A stretch of 64,000 nt of DNA, from positions 1-64,000 of the forward strand of contig NZ_CANLVZ010000009.1 of the NCBI RefSeq assembly GCF_947494755.1. The letters are read 5' to 3'. The translations under genes and the position numbers were made by a program. Of this stretch, positions 56,022-64,000 are shown piece after piece. The DNA comes from an uncultured Tateyamaria sp. GTDB lineage: Bacteria; Pseudomonadota; Alphaproteobacteria; Rhodobacterales; Rhodobacteraceae. The notes under the pieces were generated by a model. The model had not been told where the DNA came from. It was given only the letters and a program-made list of their open reading frames with translations, and made no database searches. Within the stretch, counting starts at the first letter, position 1. Every line of letters starts with the position of its first letter.

Positions 56022-56840
56022 TCATTCGATCAACCCGTCAAAACGGGCTGCGACGTCGTTCAAATTCCTGAGGATGGCGTCGCCCAAAACCGACGCAAGT
56101 TGGATGTCGCGCATGTCGACCGGGTCCCCCCGTGCGGCCTGTTCCAGAATGGGCGCGAGCGTGGTCCATTTGCTGGCCACTTTGCCCAAGGTAACTTTGA
56201 TGTGAATGTTGGGCGCTTTGATAATGGATTTGTCAGGGTTCCCGTTCATCAGATCGTCAATCGTCTGTTCAAATTCGACGATATGGACCGTCATGACCTT
56301 CGCAGCACCTGACCACGCAAGATCGGTTTCCAGCAGGCACAGATCACGCTGCACCTGTTGCGACACGGCCCGCATCCGGTGAACCGCCCGGTAGGCGGGC
56401 CGCATCTCGTGCAGCGCGGCCGGAACGGTGGCCCCGCTTGCGATGTCGCCAAGTGTGTCGGACACAATCGGGTTGAAACGCAAAAGCAACCCCGCAGGCA
56501 CAGTGTGCAGGTCCCCTGCCGCCACCTGCTTGGCTGACACGGACATCGTGTGGCCAATATCGCGCAAACTTTTGATCTGGTTTCGATCCTCGCCCGCGCT
56601 GGTTGCCAAAAGCCGTTCAAGCCCGGCATCAAGAGCGGTCGAGGACGCCTCGATATCGTCGGCATGTATCTGCGCCTCGGCCCCCATGAGGACTAGGCAG
56701 GCCGACTTGGCAATGCGATGGGTCAACACAGCCTGATCCATAACCTGCACCATCGAAACCGGCTGCGCCGCGCTGGACACCGGCAAGATCAGAAGAAAAC
56801 AACACAGATATGAAAACAGCGCCCGCATGACGCTCCGCAT
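56022..56840 (-). CDS. Exported helical protein, PilJ-like sensor region
   Basis: 272 residues. A signal peptide or membrane anchor (ALFSYLCCFLLILPVSSAA) and then an all-helical periplasmic domain. QVMDQAVLTHRIAKSACLVLMG resembles the paired-helix start of PilJ/NarX-type sensor domains (INLAGRQRMLSQRMAK in PilJ). There is no methyl-accepting or kinase part. The pair of domains (about 40-150 and 160-270) look like two repeats. Last gene of the minus-strand cluster with the COX-like enzyme; 33 bases after the hydrolase. Confidence 0.55.
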   Translation of the reverse strand: MRSVMRALFSYLCCFLLILPVSSAAQPVSMVQVMDQAVLTHRIAKSACLVLMGAEAQIHADDIEASSTALDAGLERLLATSAGEDRNQIKSLRDIGHTMSVSAKQVAAGDLHTVPAGLLLRFNPIVSDTLGDIASGATVPAALHEMRPAYRAVHRMRAVSQQVQRDLCLLETDLAWSGAAKVMTVHIVEFEQTIDDLMNGNPDKSIIKAPNIHIKVTLGKVASKWTTLAPILEQAARGDPVDMRDIQLASVLGDAILRNLNDVAARFDGLIE

Positions 56841-56873
56841 ATCCCATCGACATTACTGCGCAATTAACACCGA

Positions 56874-58736
56874 TCAGACCAGATGAATGAAATCCTTTTT
56901 CACGTAATTCCGGGTCGAGGCCTTGGCTTCACCACCGTTGTTATTGCTGCCATTTGTGTTGCCTTCGATGGTGTCAAAATCGCTTCTGTTTGCATTTGAA
57001 ACGATGCCGACATGGTTCCAGTCATTGGCCGTCTTGCGGATCACGAACAGCATGCCCGGCAGGACTTTGGAGGGGCGCAGGTTCGCATCCTTTACGGCGG
57101 CCTCGCTCAGGAAACGCCCGGCGGCCTTGGCGTCCTTGACCAGTTGGTCGCAGCTGACCTGCCGCTTGAACGGCATCTTGATCCCCATGTCGCGTGCTGC
57201 TTGGGCGGCCAGTGTCGAAACGAAACCCGCACACCATAGCTGCGCATCGCCCTCGCGCCCCTTCATATACAGACGCACCCATGGGCCACGGTTCTGCCCT
57301 GCGCGCTCCTGAGGGGCTTGGGCGATGTGCTGGCGCGCGATCTTGAGGTAGGTGGCGTTCAAATCCGCCTCGACGGTGACGGGCATCAGGGCACGACGCA
57401 TGGGTGCGGTCAGCAGCAGCCACGTTTCGCGGTCCACCTCGCCTGTCACAGGCAGGGCATTGCGCTGCTGGAAACGGGACACGCTTTTGGCTGTCCCCTC
57501 ACCGAAATCATCATCAACAGCCGTCGAAATCCCATGCAGATCACACCATTCCTGAATACGCCGGGCTGTCATCCCGTCAGTGCCCTTGCCAAAGTGCTGG
57601 TTGTGGGTCCCGGGAAAGTCGACCTCCTTGGCGGCATGCGGAAAGGGGCTGAGATCCAGCGTGGCCATATCCGTGCTGCCCAGCACCCCGGCAGGCGCGG
57701 GCGAGATCACCTTGCGCTGCGCGGATATCGTCACCAGATCCCGGTCGATCATCCGTTTGAGCAAACAGGCCGCTCCGACCTGTTGAGACACCGCGTTGGG
57801 ATCGAACTTGCCGTCTGCGACATACTTCCCTTTGTCGAAATACTCCGACCCGCTCCACAGATAGGGGCTCATGCGGCCACGGTTGCGGTAGCCAAGGCCG
57901 TTATAACGCTCAAGTACCTCGAGGGCGGGGCCGACGGACCAGTCAGTTACACTGCCAAGGCTGCGCCCTGCCCCGGTCAGCGCGTCCGCGGCACTTTCGG
58001 CCCAGGTCATACCCAATCGCCAGCTTTCAGGGCGTCCCACGGGCACACGCACTGTCGGCGCGCTGAGCGGGTCGCCATTGTGGAGGTGCAGTTTGAAATT
58101 CGCGCTCGCCTCAAGCATGTGGATGATGCACACGACCCACCACGGCACGCCGGTCATCTGCTCGACCCGCCGATAGCGGACGGTGCGATCAGGCTTGGTC
58201 ATCAGGTCCACGACGCCATCAATCCGATCAAGCCACGCATCGCGCAATTGCACCGCGTCAAACCAAGCCTGATAGTCCTTGGCCGTTGTGGGTGGGCCGT
58301 CAGAGGTATCGGCCACCTGCACCGGCAATGGAGATGGTGGAAGCGTTGGGGCCGGATCCGGCGCGGGGGGGGGCACCACGGGCATCTGTTGGGGTTCATG
58401 GTCAGTTTCGGGTGCGGGGTGGTGACGCACCTTGCGGATCATCGTCCCCGCCTTTTCCGCAAGCGCATCTGCCGCCGCCTTGAGGTCCTCGAGGAACATG
58501 GTGTCGACCTTGTGCTGCACCTCGCCCGTGGCCTGATCCAACCGGTCCGCCAGCCCTGCGATCTCGGCGGCTGCATTGGCGAGTTGACCAAGGCGGAACC
58601 GCTGCTCGGCCCGTTTCAGGTCTTCATAGAGCGCCTCAAGCCGCACCATCTCCTCTTGGCGGTTCTCGGCACTGGCTTTGACGTATTTCTGGCGTGCCTC
58701 GTCCTTCAATGCGAGGATATCCTCAAGCGTGACCAT
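56874..58736 (-). CDS. Three-domain peptidoglycan hydrolase (lysozyme-like, PG-binding, CHAP)
   Basis: 620 residues. Residues 1-105 form a coiled coil, 110-148 a Pro-rich linker, about 150-345 a lysozyme-like domain (GVPWWVVCIIHMLEASANFK with Glu209 as likely catalytic acid, and RYNGLGYRNRGRMSPYLWSG), 375-445 a peptidoglycan-binding repeat (FGEGTAKSVSRFQQRNAL), and 480-620 a CHAP amidase with Cys502 (LWCAGF), His575 (NHVGIV) and Glu591. It would cut both glycan and peptide. No signal peptide is seen, so export needs another route. Similar domain sets occur in phage and secreted lysins; no phage genes surround it. Confidence 0.8.
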   Translation of the reverse strand: MVTLEDILALKDEARQKYVKASAENRQEEMVRLEALYEDLKRAEQRFRLGQLANAAAEIAGLADRLDQATGEVQHKVDTMFLEDLKAAADALAEKAGTMIRKVRHHPAPETDHEPQQMPVVPPPAPDPAPTLPPSPLPVQVADTSDGPPTTAKDYQAWFDAVQLRDAWLDRIDGVVDLMTKPDRTVRYRRVEQMTGVPWWVVCIIHMLEASANFKLHLHNGDPLSAPTVRVPVGRPESWRLGMTWAESAADALTGAGRSLGSVTDWSVGPALEVLERYNGLGYRNRGRMSPYLWSGSEYFDKGKYVADGKFDPNAVSQQVGAACLLKRMIDRDLVTISAQRKVISPAPAGVLGSTDMATLDLSPFPHAAKEVDFPGTHNQHFGKGTDGMTARRIQEWCDLHGISTAVDDDFGEGTAKSVSRFQQRNALPVTGEVDRETWLLLTAPMRRALMPVTVEADLNATYLKIARQHIAQAPQERAGQNRGPWVRLYMKGREGDAQLWCAGFVSTLAAQAARDMGIKMPFKRQVSCDQLVKDAKAAGRFLSEAAVKDANLRPSKVLPGMLFVIRKTANDWNHVGIVSNANRSDFDTIEGNTNGSNNNGGEAKASTRNYVKKDFIHLV

Positions 58737-58787
58737 ATCAAAAGTCCTCCTCTAAAATGTCGGGTGCCCTGAAAATAGGGGCCTAAT

Positions 58788-59753
58788 CTATTGAGCAGCG
58801 AGGGCGGCGCGCACCCCTTGGGCTGCTGCGTCCATCTCGGCAATGGTCTGTAAAATACTGGCCGAATTGGCACGCGATTGACGGTTTTCGATGGCATCCA
58901 CCGAGTGGGCCAAGGCAACGCGGGTGTTTTCCAACAGGACAACCCAATTGGCCAACAACACCTGCAACCCTTCGATCCGCGCCACCTCGGCTTGCGAAAA
59001 TCCACGCAGGCCGCTGATCGTGTCGCGGTCAAACAGCAAATCCCCGATCAGCACGCAAAAGATCGACGTCGTCGCCGCCTCAAAGCAGGCGCGCTTGGGA
59101 TCGGTGCTGATCTTGCCGCCCGCGCCGGGTGCCGCCGTGGTGCCGGTCAGCGCAATCAGCTTGTCGAATATCGCATCAATGGTGGGGGCCTGTTCGACCA
59201 CCGTCTTTTGAAACTCTGCACGGGTCAGCACACCGAAAGCGGCTGTCGTTGCAGGCTCAAGCGCGCGCAAGGGCTGCGCGCGGGTGGCCAGACTGTCAAT
59301 CACAGCCCGTTGTCCGGGTCCGACCGGGGCAACGATACGTGCGCCCAAGGACGTCGCTTGCGTTCCGATCTGGGTGAGGCGATTGGCCAGAGTCGTTGCG
59401 GATTCCCCTGTCGCCAGCCCCGAGACGGTCTGCGTGTAGGTGTTCAGAATATCCAGCGACTTGCGCAAAGAGGCCGTCGCAGGCGGGTCAATCCCCGGCG
59501 CAAGATAGCGCGCCTCGCCCGGATCGAAATAGACCGTGCGGGGCGTGATGGGCACGCGGGCATTTTCGAACGCCTTACGCTCGGCCACGGCCAGCTTGTC
59601 GAGGACGGATTGGCCGACCTGATAGGACTGATTGAACGAGGCCTGATAGACCGCAAATTCATTCGCACCGGGGCTGATACAGGCCGACAAAACCAGCAAG
59701 GCAAATGTCGCAGCGCACAGGCGAGCCAACGGCTTGGAGTTGAAAGGAAACAC
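58788..59753 (-). CDS. Lipoprotein of unknown function
   Basis: 321 residues from a GTG at 59753 supported by AAGGAG; an ATG start further upstream would put about 48 extra residues before the signal peptide. Signal peptide with lipobox LSAC (VLSACISPG). The mature protein is helical, Ala-rich, with one Cys pair (KRACFEAA, IFCVL). No family recognised. Second gene of the minus-strand cluster, between the COX-like enzyme and the peptidoglycan hydrolase. Confidence 0.75.
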   Translation of the reverse strand: MFPFNSKPLARLCAATFALLVLSACISPGANEFAVYQASFNQSYQVGQSVLDKLAVAERKAFENARVPITPRTVYFDPGEARYLAPGIDPPATASLRKSLDILNTYTQTVSGLATGESATTLANRLTQIGTQATSLGARIVAPVGPGQRAVIDSLATRAQPLRALEPATTAAFGVLTRAEFQKTVVEQAPTIDAIFDKLIALTGTTAAPGAGGKISTDPKRACFEAATTSIFCVLIGDLLFDRDTISGLRGFSQAEVARIEGLQVLLANWVVLLENTRVALAHSVDAIENRQSRANSASILQTIAEMDAAAQGVRAALAAQ

Positions 59754-59942
59754 AACAGGCTCCTTTTGAAAAAATGGATCGAACAAAAAAACGAGAACGA
59801 ACAATCGGTATTTATATGAACAGAAAACTACCGCGCGGCGCTTACGCCAACGGTTTTGTGGCCTTTGCACCCACAAGTTGAACGCAGTGCGGCGCATCGG
59901 CCACAGCCTTAGACAACGATGCAGACCCCCCGTTGGGGCCGG

Positions 59943-61505
59943 TTATTCGGGCCGCCACTCATCCCGCGTCATGGCGATAAAGGTCCCGGCCACGCCGCCT
60001 TCCACATTGCGCTCAACGATATCGCGGATCGTGTCGGTGCTGTGGATCGCATCCCATCCCGGCGCCGAGAACGTCTCGCGTTTGAAGACGTGTTCGGACA
60101 ACAGCGGGTTGCTGAATGCCTGGCTGAACGCGTCCAGTGCCACGAACAAAAGCACCAGATTGGGCAGGGGGCTGTTGGGCACGCGATCTTCACAGAACAG
60201 ACCCACATGGAAATCCACGTCGCGCGGGCTGACATAGTGTTCGGCCAATGCGGCGGCCACCTCCGGGTCGGACGAGATCGCCTCGAAGGTCGCGGGTCGG
60301 TCCTGCCCCATATAGGCGCAATAGTCCGAGAAACTGGCCAGTTCGCAGAACCGATCCTGCTTGATCGACGCCTCTTCGATATGCAGCAGATGTTCGGCGG
60401 TGTTGCGCGGGCCCAGTTCGGCGGCTTGGGTCTGGCTGACGCCCGAAAAGGCACGTTTGAGGCCATGATCTATCAGCAGCGCGTTGTTCATGAAAGTGTG
60501 GTGGACGGGGTGCATCTCTCCGCCCCATTTCATCTCGTCGGGGATCAGCGCGTGCCAGCGATAAAGCAGGCTGAATTCGGTGGTGATCCAGTTGGGCTTG
60601 TTCCAGGGCGCACGCCAGGCCACTGATGGGTCAGCGCGCAAGGTGAAGGGCAAGGGTGAGATGTGGTTGATGTAATCCTCGACCACCATCTTGATGAACA
60701 GCACGATCACCGCATTGCGGGTCGTCTCGAATACCCGATCATCGTCCCAGTCGGGATGTGCGGCCTCGATCTTGCCCGCAAGCCGGTTGTGTTCGCGCAG
60801 AAACAGGGTGTTGAGCATGGACACCTGCGGCACGGAATTGGCCCGATCGCCGCCAAAGGCGAACAGCGTGGCGCGGCGCGCGTCATCAATCGAGCTGTCC
60901 CCCAAGGGCGAATCCAGCACCTCAAATTGCGGGTCCACCTTGCCACCCGCGTAAAGGAAGGGCGCGTATTCCTCGCCATTGATCATCTGTGATTTGAGCC
61001 GTCCACGCTGACCAATATCGGACGACTTCAGGCGCAGCGCATGGGTCTGATCAATCGTGCGCCCATACAAAGGGCACAAGTCAATCTCGTGATTGGAGGT
61101 GTTGCGCTTGAGCCGGGTATCACCCCCATGCCCATGCGGCGTCAGCGTTTCGGACTCCGTGCGGATGAACCCATCCGTCAGATACTGCGCAAAGGCCGGG
61201 AACAGACAGGTTGATTTCGGACACAGGCGCTGTTTCCCCGCCCGGCGGGCAAAGAGATCGCGCAAGGCGGCCGGGTCCGGTGCATTCTCGCGAGGGCGCG
61301 GCGGCAGATGCCGCGCGCTCCACCGACGGTCCGTGAGACCCTGCCAAGAAACATAGTCGCGTTCAGTGCTCAGCGGATGAGGTCGAAACCGGGCGCGATT
61401 GACGACACGGTTAATCGCCCACCGGTTCACCCACGCATCCAGAGGCGGCATCGCCTCGACAATGGAAAAGAGGGTCTGACGGATTGAATAGGAAAATGAA
61501 GGCAT
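59943..61505 (-). CDS. Cyclooxygenase-like (animal haem peroxidase superfamily) enzyme
   Basis: 520 residues. The catalytic core aligns by eye with prostaglandin H synthase: LNTLFLREHNRLAGKIEAAH with R-E-H-N at 237-240, VVEDYINHIS at 274-283, TTEFSLLYRWHALIPDEM with radical Tyr315 and proximal haem His318, and ETFSAPGWDAIHSTDTIRD near the end. The distal site FAQYLTDGF has Gln107 but Asp111 where cyclooxygenase has the distal His. It is cytoplasmic (no signal peptide) and lacks the EGF domain. It could oxygenate a fatty acid, but peroxidase activity may be weak. First gene of its cluster. Confidence 0.82.
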   Translation of the reverse strand: MPSFSYSIRQTLFSIVEAMPPLDAWVNRWAINRVVNRARFRPHPLSTERDYVSWQGLTDRRWSARHLPPRPRENAPDPAALRDLFARRAGKQRLCPKSTCLFPAFAQYLTDGFIRTESETLTPHGHGGDTRLKRNTSNHEIDLCPLYGRTIDQTHALRLKSSDIGQRGRLKSQMINGEEYAPFLYAGGKVDPQFEVLDSPLGDSSIDDARRATLFAFGGDRANSVPQVSMLNTLFLREHNRLAGKIEAAHPDWDDDRVFETTRNAVIVLFIKMVVEDYINHISPLPFTLRADPSVAWRAPWNKPNWITTEFSLLYRWHALIPDEMKWGGEMHPVHHTFMNNALLIDHGLKRAFSGVSQTQAAELGPRNTAEHLLHIEEASIKQDRFCELASFSDYCAYMGQDRPATFEAISSDPEVAAALAEHYVSPRDVDFHVGLFCEDRVPNSPLPNLVLLFVALDAFSQAFSNPLLSEHVFKRETFSAPGWDAIHSTDTIRDIVERNVEGGVAGTFIAMTRDEWRPE

Positions 61506-61727
61506 AATGGGACGCTCAGAAAATGGGATGAATAATGCCGCGATCATCCCCCAACAACGCACGCATTTCCAGCAATAGTTGAATATCATCCCCGCCAGGG
61601 GGACGCGGAAATCCGCCAATACGTCCGCCGCCACAGACCGGATGGCGTTTCATGAGGTCCTCGGTTATGATCCGGTCAAATCTAAAAAAACAATCAAATG
61701 CAACGCCTTACATCGCCGGGATCTGGT

Positions 61728-62852
61728 ATGGCACAGCCCACCTTCACCTTTGAGGATCGCGACGGACAGGCGACTGTGCGGCTGGCCGGACGACTGGTGA
61801 CGCAGCACCTGAACCTTGTCGACGACGACTTTGCCAACACCACCGCCAAAAGCAACTCGCTGCGCGTTGATTTGAGCGACCTTGACGCGCTGGACACGGG
61901 CGGCGCGTGGTTGATCGCCCATTTGCAAGACCGGCTCGAGCGCGATGGAGTGCGCGTCGATGTCGCCGGTGCCGATGCGAACCAAACCGCCCTGCTGCGC
62001 ACCGTGCGCGAAGCTTTGCCGTCCGAAAAAGGCGTCGAGGACATTCCGCGCGGCCTGCTTGTCTGGGTGTCTGGTATAGGAGCCAAGACGGCAGGCGTCG
62101 GGGCCTCGATGGTGTCGCTGCTCAGCTTTACGGGCGAGATGCTGACGAGCCTATTTGGCACTATTCTGCGCCCCAAACGCTGGCGCCCCGCGGCCCTTGT
62201 CAGCCAGATGCAGGATGCCGGGTTCAACGCGATCCCTATTGTCGTGTTGATGAGTTTTCTGATCGGAGTTGTGCTGTCCTTTCAGGGGGCCTCGCAATTG
62301 CGCCAGTTCGGGGCAGAGGTGTTTGTGGTCGACCTGATCGCCATCTCGATCCTGCGCGAACTGGGCATCCTGCTGACCGCGATCATCGTGGCGGGCCGGT
62401 CGGGCTCGGCTTTTACCGCCTCAATCGGGTCGATGAAGGTGCGGGAGGAACTCGACGCGATGCGCACCCTTGGTCTTGACCCGATGGAGGTCCTGGTGCT
62501 GCCCCGTGTCATCGCGCTGATCATCATGCTGCCGATCCTTGGCTTCATCGCCAATGTTTCGGGGCTGGTCGGGGGGGCGTTGATGAGCTGGATCGAACTT
62601 GGCGTCAGTCCGGGCATGTTCGTATCGCGCCTGCAGGAAAACACCGATGTGTCCCATCTGGTGATCGGGATGGCCAAAGCGCCCTTCTTTGCCGCCGTGA
62701 TCGGGGTTGTGTCCTGCTGGCAGGCCATGCAGGTGCGCGGCTCAGCCGACAGTGTGGGGCATCAGACGACCATCTCGGTTGTGCAATCCATCTTTCTGGT
62801 GATCGTGGTTGATGCCATGTTCTCCATCTTCTTTGCGGAGCTCGGATTGTGA
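61728..62852 (+). CDS. mlaE: MlaE-family ABC transporter permease with N-terminal STAS domain
   Basis: 374 residues from the ATG at 61728; a start at 61698 is possible. N-terminal about 100 residues form a STAS domain (LRVDLSDLDALDTGGAWLIAHL), as fused in many alphaproteobacterial MlaE proteins. The permease part has PIVVLMSFLIGVVLSFQGASQLRQFG and AGRSGSAFTASIGSMKVREE and five or so membrane segments. With the next two genes it moves phospholipids or other lipids between the inner and outer membranes. Confidence 0.92.
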   Translation: MAQPTFTFEDRDGQATVRLAGRLVTQHLNLVDDDFANTTAKSNSLRVDLSDLDALDTGGAWLIAHLQDRLERDGVRVDVAGADANQTALLRTVREALPSEKGVEDIPRGLLVWVSGIGAKTAGVGASMVSLLSFTGEMLTSLFGTILRPKRWRPAALVSQMQDAGFNAIPIVVLMSFLIGVVLSFQGASQLRQFGAEVFVVDLIAISILRELGILLTAIIVAGRSGSAFTASIGSMKVREELDAMRTLGLDPMEVLVLPRVIALIIMLPILGFIANVSGLVGGALMSWIELGVSPGMFVSRLQENTDVSHLVIGMAKAPFFAAVIGVVSCWQAMQVRGSADSVGHQTTISVVQSIFLVIVVDAMFSIFFAELGL

Positions 62853-63625
62853 GCGACACGGAACGCGAGGCGGTCATCAAGGTGCGCGGGCTGAGGAACC
62901 AGTTCGGCACGCAGGTCGTGCACGAGAACCTCGATCTGGATGTGTGGCGGGGCGAAGTGCTGGGCATCGTGGGCGGGTCCGGCACGGGCAAATCGGTGCT
63001 GCTGCGCACGATTGTCGGCCTCAATCAACCCGCTGCAGGCAGCATCAATGTGCTGGGCGCGGATGTGCTGCATGGCAGCCGGGCAGAACGCTTGCAGGCC
63101 GAACGGCGATGGGGCGTTGCCTTTCAGGATGGGGCGCTGTTTTCCTCGCTGACCGTGATGCAGAACGTCATGGCCCCGATGCGCGAGCATTTGAACCTCA
63201 ACCACGCGCTGATGCGCGCCTTGGGCCAGCTCAAGATCAGCCTTGTGGGCCTGCCACCGCTGGCCTGTGGCAAGCTGCCCTCGGAATTGTCAGGCGGCAT
63301 GCGCAAACGCGCCGCCCTTGCCCGCGCCCTGTCGCTGGACCCGGAAATCGTGTTTTTGGACGAGCCAACGGCAGGCCTCGACCCCATCGGGGCAGCGGCC
63401 TATGACGATCTCATCGGCGAGTTGAAACGCTCCCTCGGCCTCACCGTGTTTATGGTCACCCATGACCTCGACTCTCTTTATGCGATCTGCGACAGAATTG
63501 CGGTACTGGCAGAGAAGAAGGTGTTGGTCGAAGGGCCCATTGAGGACATGACAGACGTGGATCACCCATGGGTCCAGGAATATTTCACCGGCCCGCGCGC
63601 CCGCGCTGCCCAAAGCAAAACCTGA
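62849..63625 (+). CDS. mlaF: MlaF-family ABC transporter ATP-binding protein
   Basis: 258 residues. Walker A GGSGTGKS, signature LSGGMRKRAALARAL, Walker B VFLDEPTAGLD and the switch His in VTHD. It powers the MlaE permease. It overlaps the mlaE stop by 4 bases (GTGA at 62849), so subunits are made in step. Start GTG. Confidence 0.94.
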   Translation: MSDTEREAVIKVRGLRNQFGTQVVHENLDLDVWRGEVLGIVGGSGTGKSVLLRTIVGLNQPAAGSINVLGADVLHGSRAERLQAERRWGVAFQDGALFSSLTVMQNVMAPMREHLNLNHALMRALGQLKISLVGLPPLACGKLPSELSGGMRKRAALARALSLDPEIVFLDEPTAGLDPIGAAAYDDLIGELKRSLGLTVFMVTHDLDSLYAICDRIAVLAEKKVLVEGPIEDMTDVDHPWVQEYFTGPRARAAQSKT

Positions 63626-63647
63626 GCCGAAAAGGAGCCCCCGCCAG

Positions 63648-64000
63648 ATGGAGACCAAAGCCAACTATGTGCTGATCGGGCTGTTCACGCTGGCAGGCAT
63701 TCTGGGTGCGCTTGGGCTCTTGTTGTGGCTCGCCAAGGTCGAGGTGGATCGCCAATACGCATATTACGACATCCGGTTCGAGGATGTGACCGGCCTCGGG
63801 TCAGCCAGCGATGTGCGGTATAACGGGGTGCCTGTGGGGCAGGTCATCGATATTGCGCTGGACGGTGAAAATGCCGATCAAGTGCGGGTCCAGATTGAGA
63901 TCAACGCCGACACGCCGGTGAACGCCGACACGGTCGCGCGTCTTCAGTCACAAGGGGTGACGGGCGTGAGCTATGTGGCGCTGAAAGGCGGGAACGAACG
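63648..64000 (+). CDS. mlaD: MlaD-family lipid-binding protein, cut by the window end
   Basis: 117 residues visible. A membrane anchor (YVLIGLFTLAGILGALGLLLWL) and then the MCE domain start (DIRFEDVTGLGSASDVRYNGVPVGQV ... VARLQSQGVTGVSYVALKGG). It holds the lipid in the periplasm for the MlaEF pump. AAAGGAG at 63631 precedes the ATG. The rest of the gene lies beyond position 64000. Confidence 0.9.
   Translation, partial: METKANYVLIGLFTLAGILGALGLLLWLAKVEVDRQYAYYDIRFEDVTGLGSASDVRYNGVPVGQVIDIALDGENADQVRVQIEINADTPVNADTVARLQSQGVTGVSYVALKGGNE

Noticed and set aside
56874-58736. Peptidoglycan hydrolase as part of a prophage or gene transfer agent
   Set aside because: No capsid, tail, portal or terminase gene lies nearby; the neighbours are a lipoprotein, a haem enzyme and Mla genes.

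Overview
The window looks like chromosomal DNA from a marine alphaproteobacterium of the Rhodobacteraceae (Roseobacter group). This rests on gene content and gene order: infA-maf-RNase E/G-yacG-tRNA-Phe, Rhodobacteraceae-like fatty-acid oxidation genes next to small MerR regulators, SCO/BciB-like/nadK neighbours, and GC-rich twin-hairpin intergenic repeats ending in GAGGTATTT..GGCGAAAGGAAG. Taxonomy is inference; no rRNA gene is present.

Layout. (1) 1-5045 is an accessory segment of lower apparent GC on the 3' side of tRNA-Phe. It holds the edge of an insertion sequence that cuts off an MmeI-like DNA methyltransferase, a coupled HTH regulator, a divergent small HTH gene sharing two TTCC-N7-GGAA sites, small orphan genes (including a 59-residue ribbon-helix-helix protein), and a protein with ADP-ribosyltransferase-like R-S-E features. 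(2) 5046-10002 is core: tRNA-Phe, yacG, RNase E/G, maf, infA, a nitrilase-family hydrolase with a divergent LysR gene, and a site-2 protease. (3) 10084-16741 has a sirtuin, a 5'-nucleotidase, DUF952-DUF1330-pyrD, and two hotdog thioesterases coupled to a MATE exporter. (4) 16874-26590 is fatty acid beta-oxidation: two MerR regulators, two acyl-CoA dehydrogenases, a GST, a thiolase and a FadJ-type multifunctional enzyme. (5) 26909-36481 has a Hint protein, a sulfotransferase, an acyl-CoA synthetase, CsbD, an S41-like protein, prpE with TTTGCAAA boxes upstream, and malic enzyme. (6) 36673-41721 has a bicupin, a DUF3072 gene broken by a stop codon, and the pyrimidine salvage set cdd-deoA-deoB-upp. 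(7) 41787-56021 has a SPOR protein, a degenerate M48-like protein, a cysteine-rich SCO operon, a BciB-like flavoprotein coupled to nadK, glyA, an alpha/beta hydrolase, a cyclopropane synthase and carB. (8) 56022-61505 is an unusual minus-strand cluster: a cyclooxygenase-like haem enzyme, a lipoprotein, a three-domain peptidoglycan hydrolase and a PilJ-like exported protein. (9) 61728-64000 is an Mla-type lipid transporter (permease, ATPase, truncated MlaD).

The best candidates for undescribed biology are the cluster in (8) and the accessory segment in (1), especially the R-S-E protein. Several genes are missing from a simple length-filtered ORF scan or are broken: yacG, the RHH gene and the DUF3072 gene. 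No CRISPR array, rRNA or complete prophage is visible.
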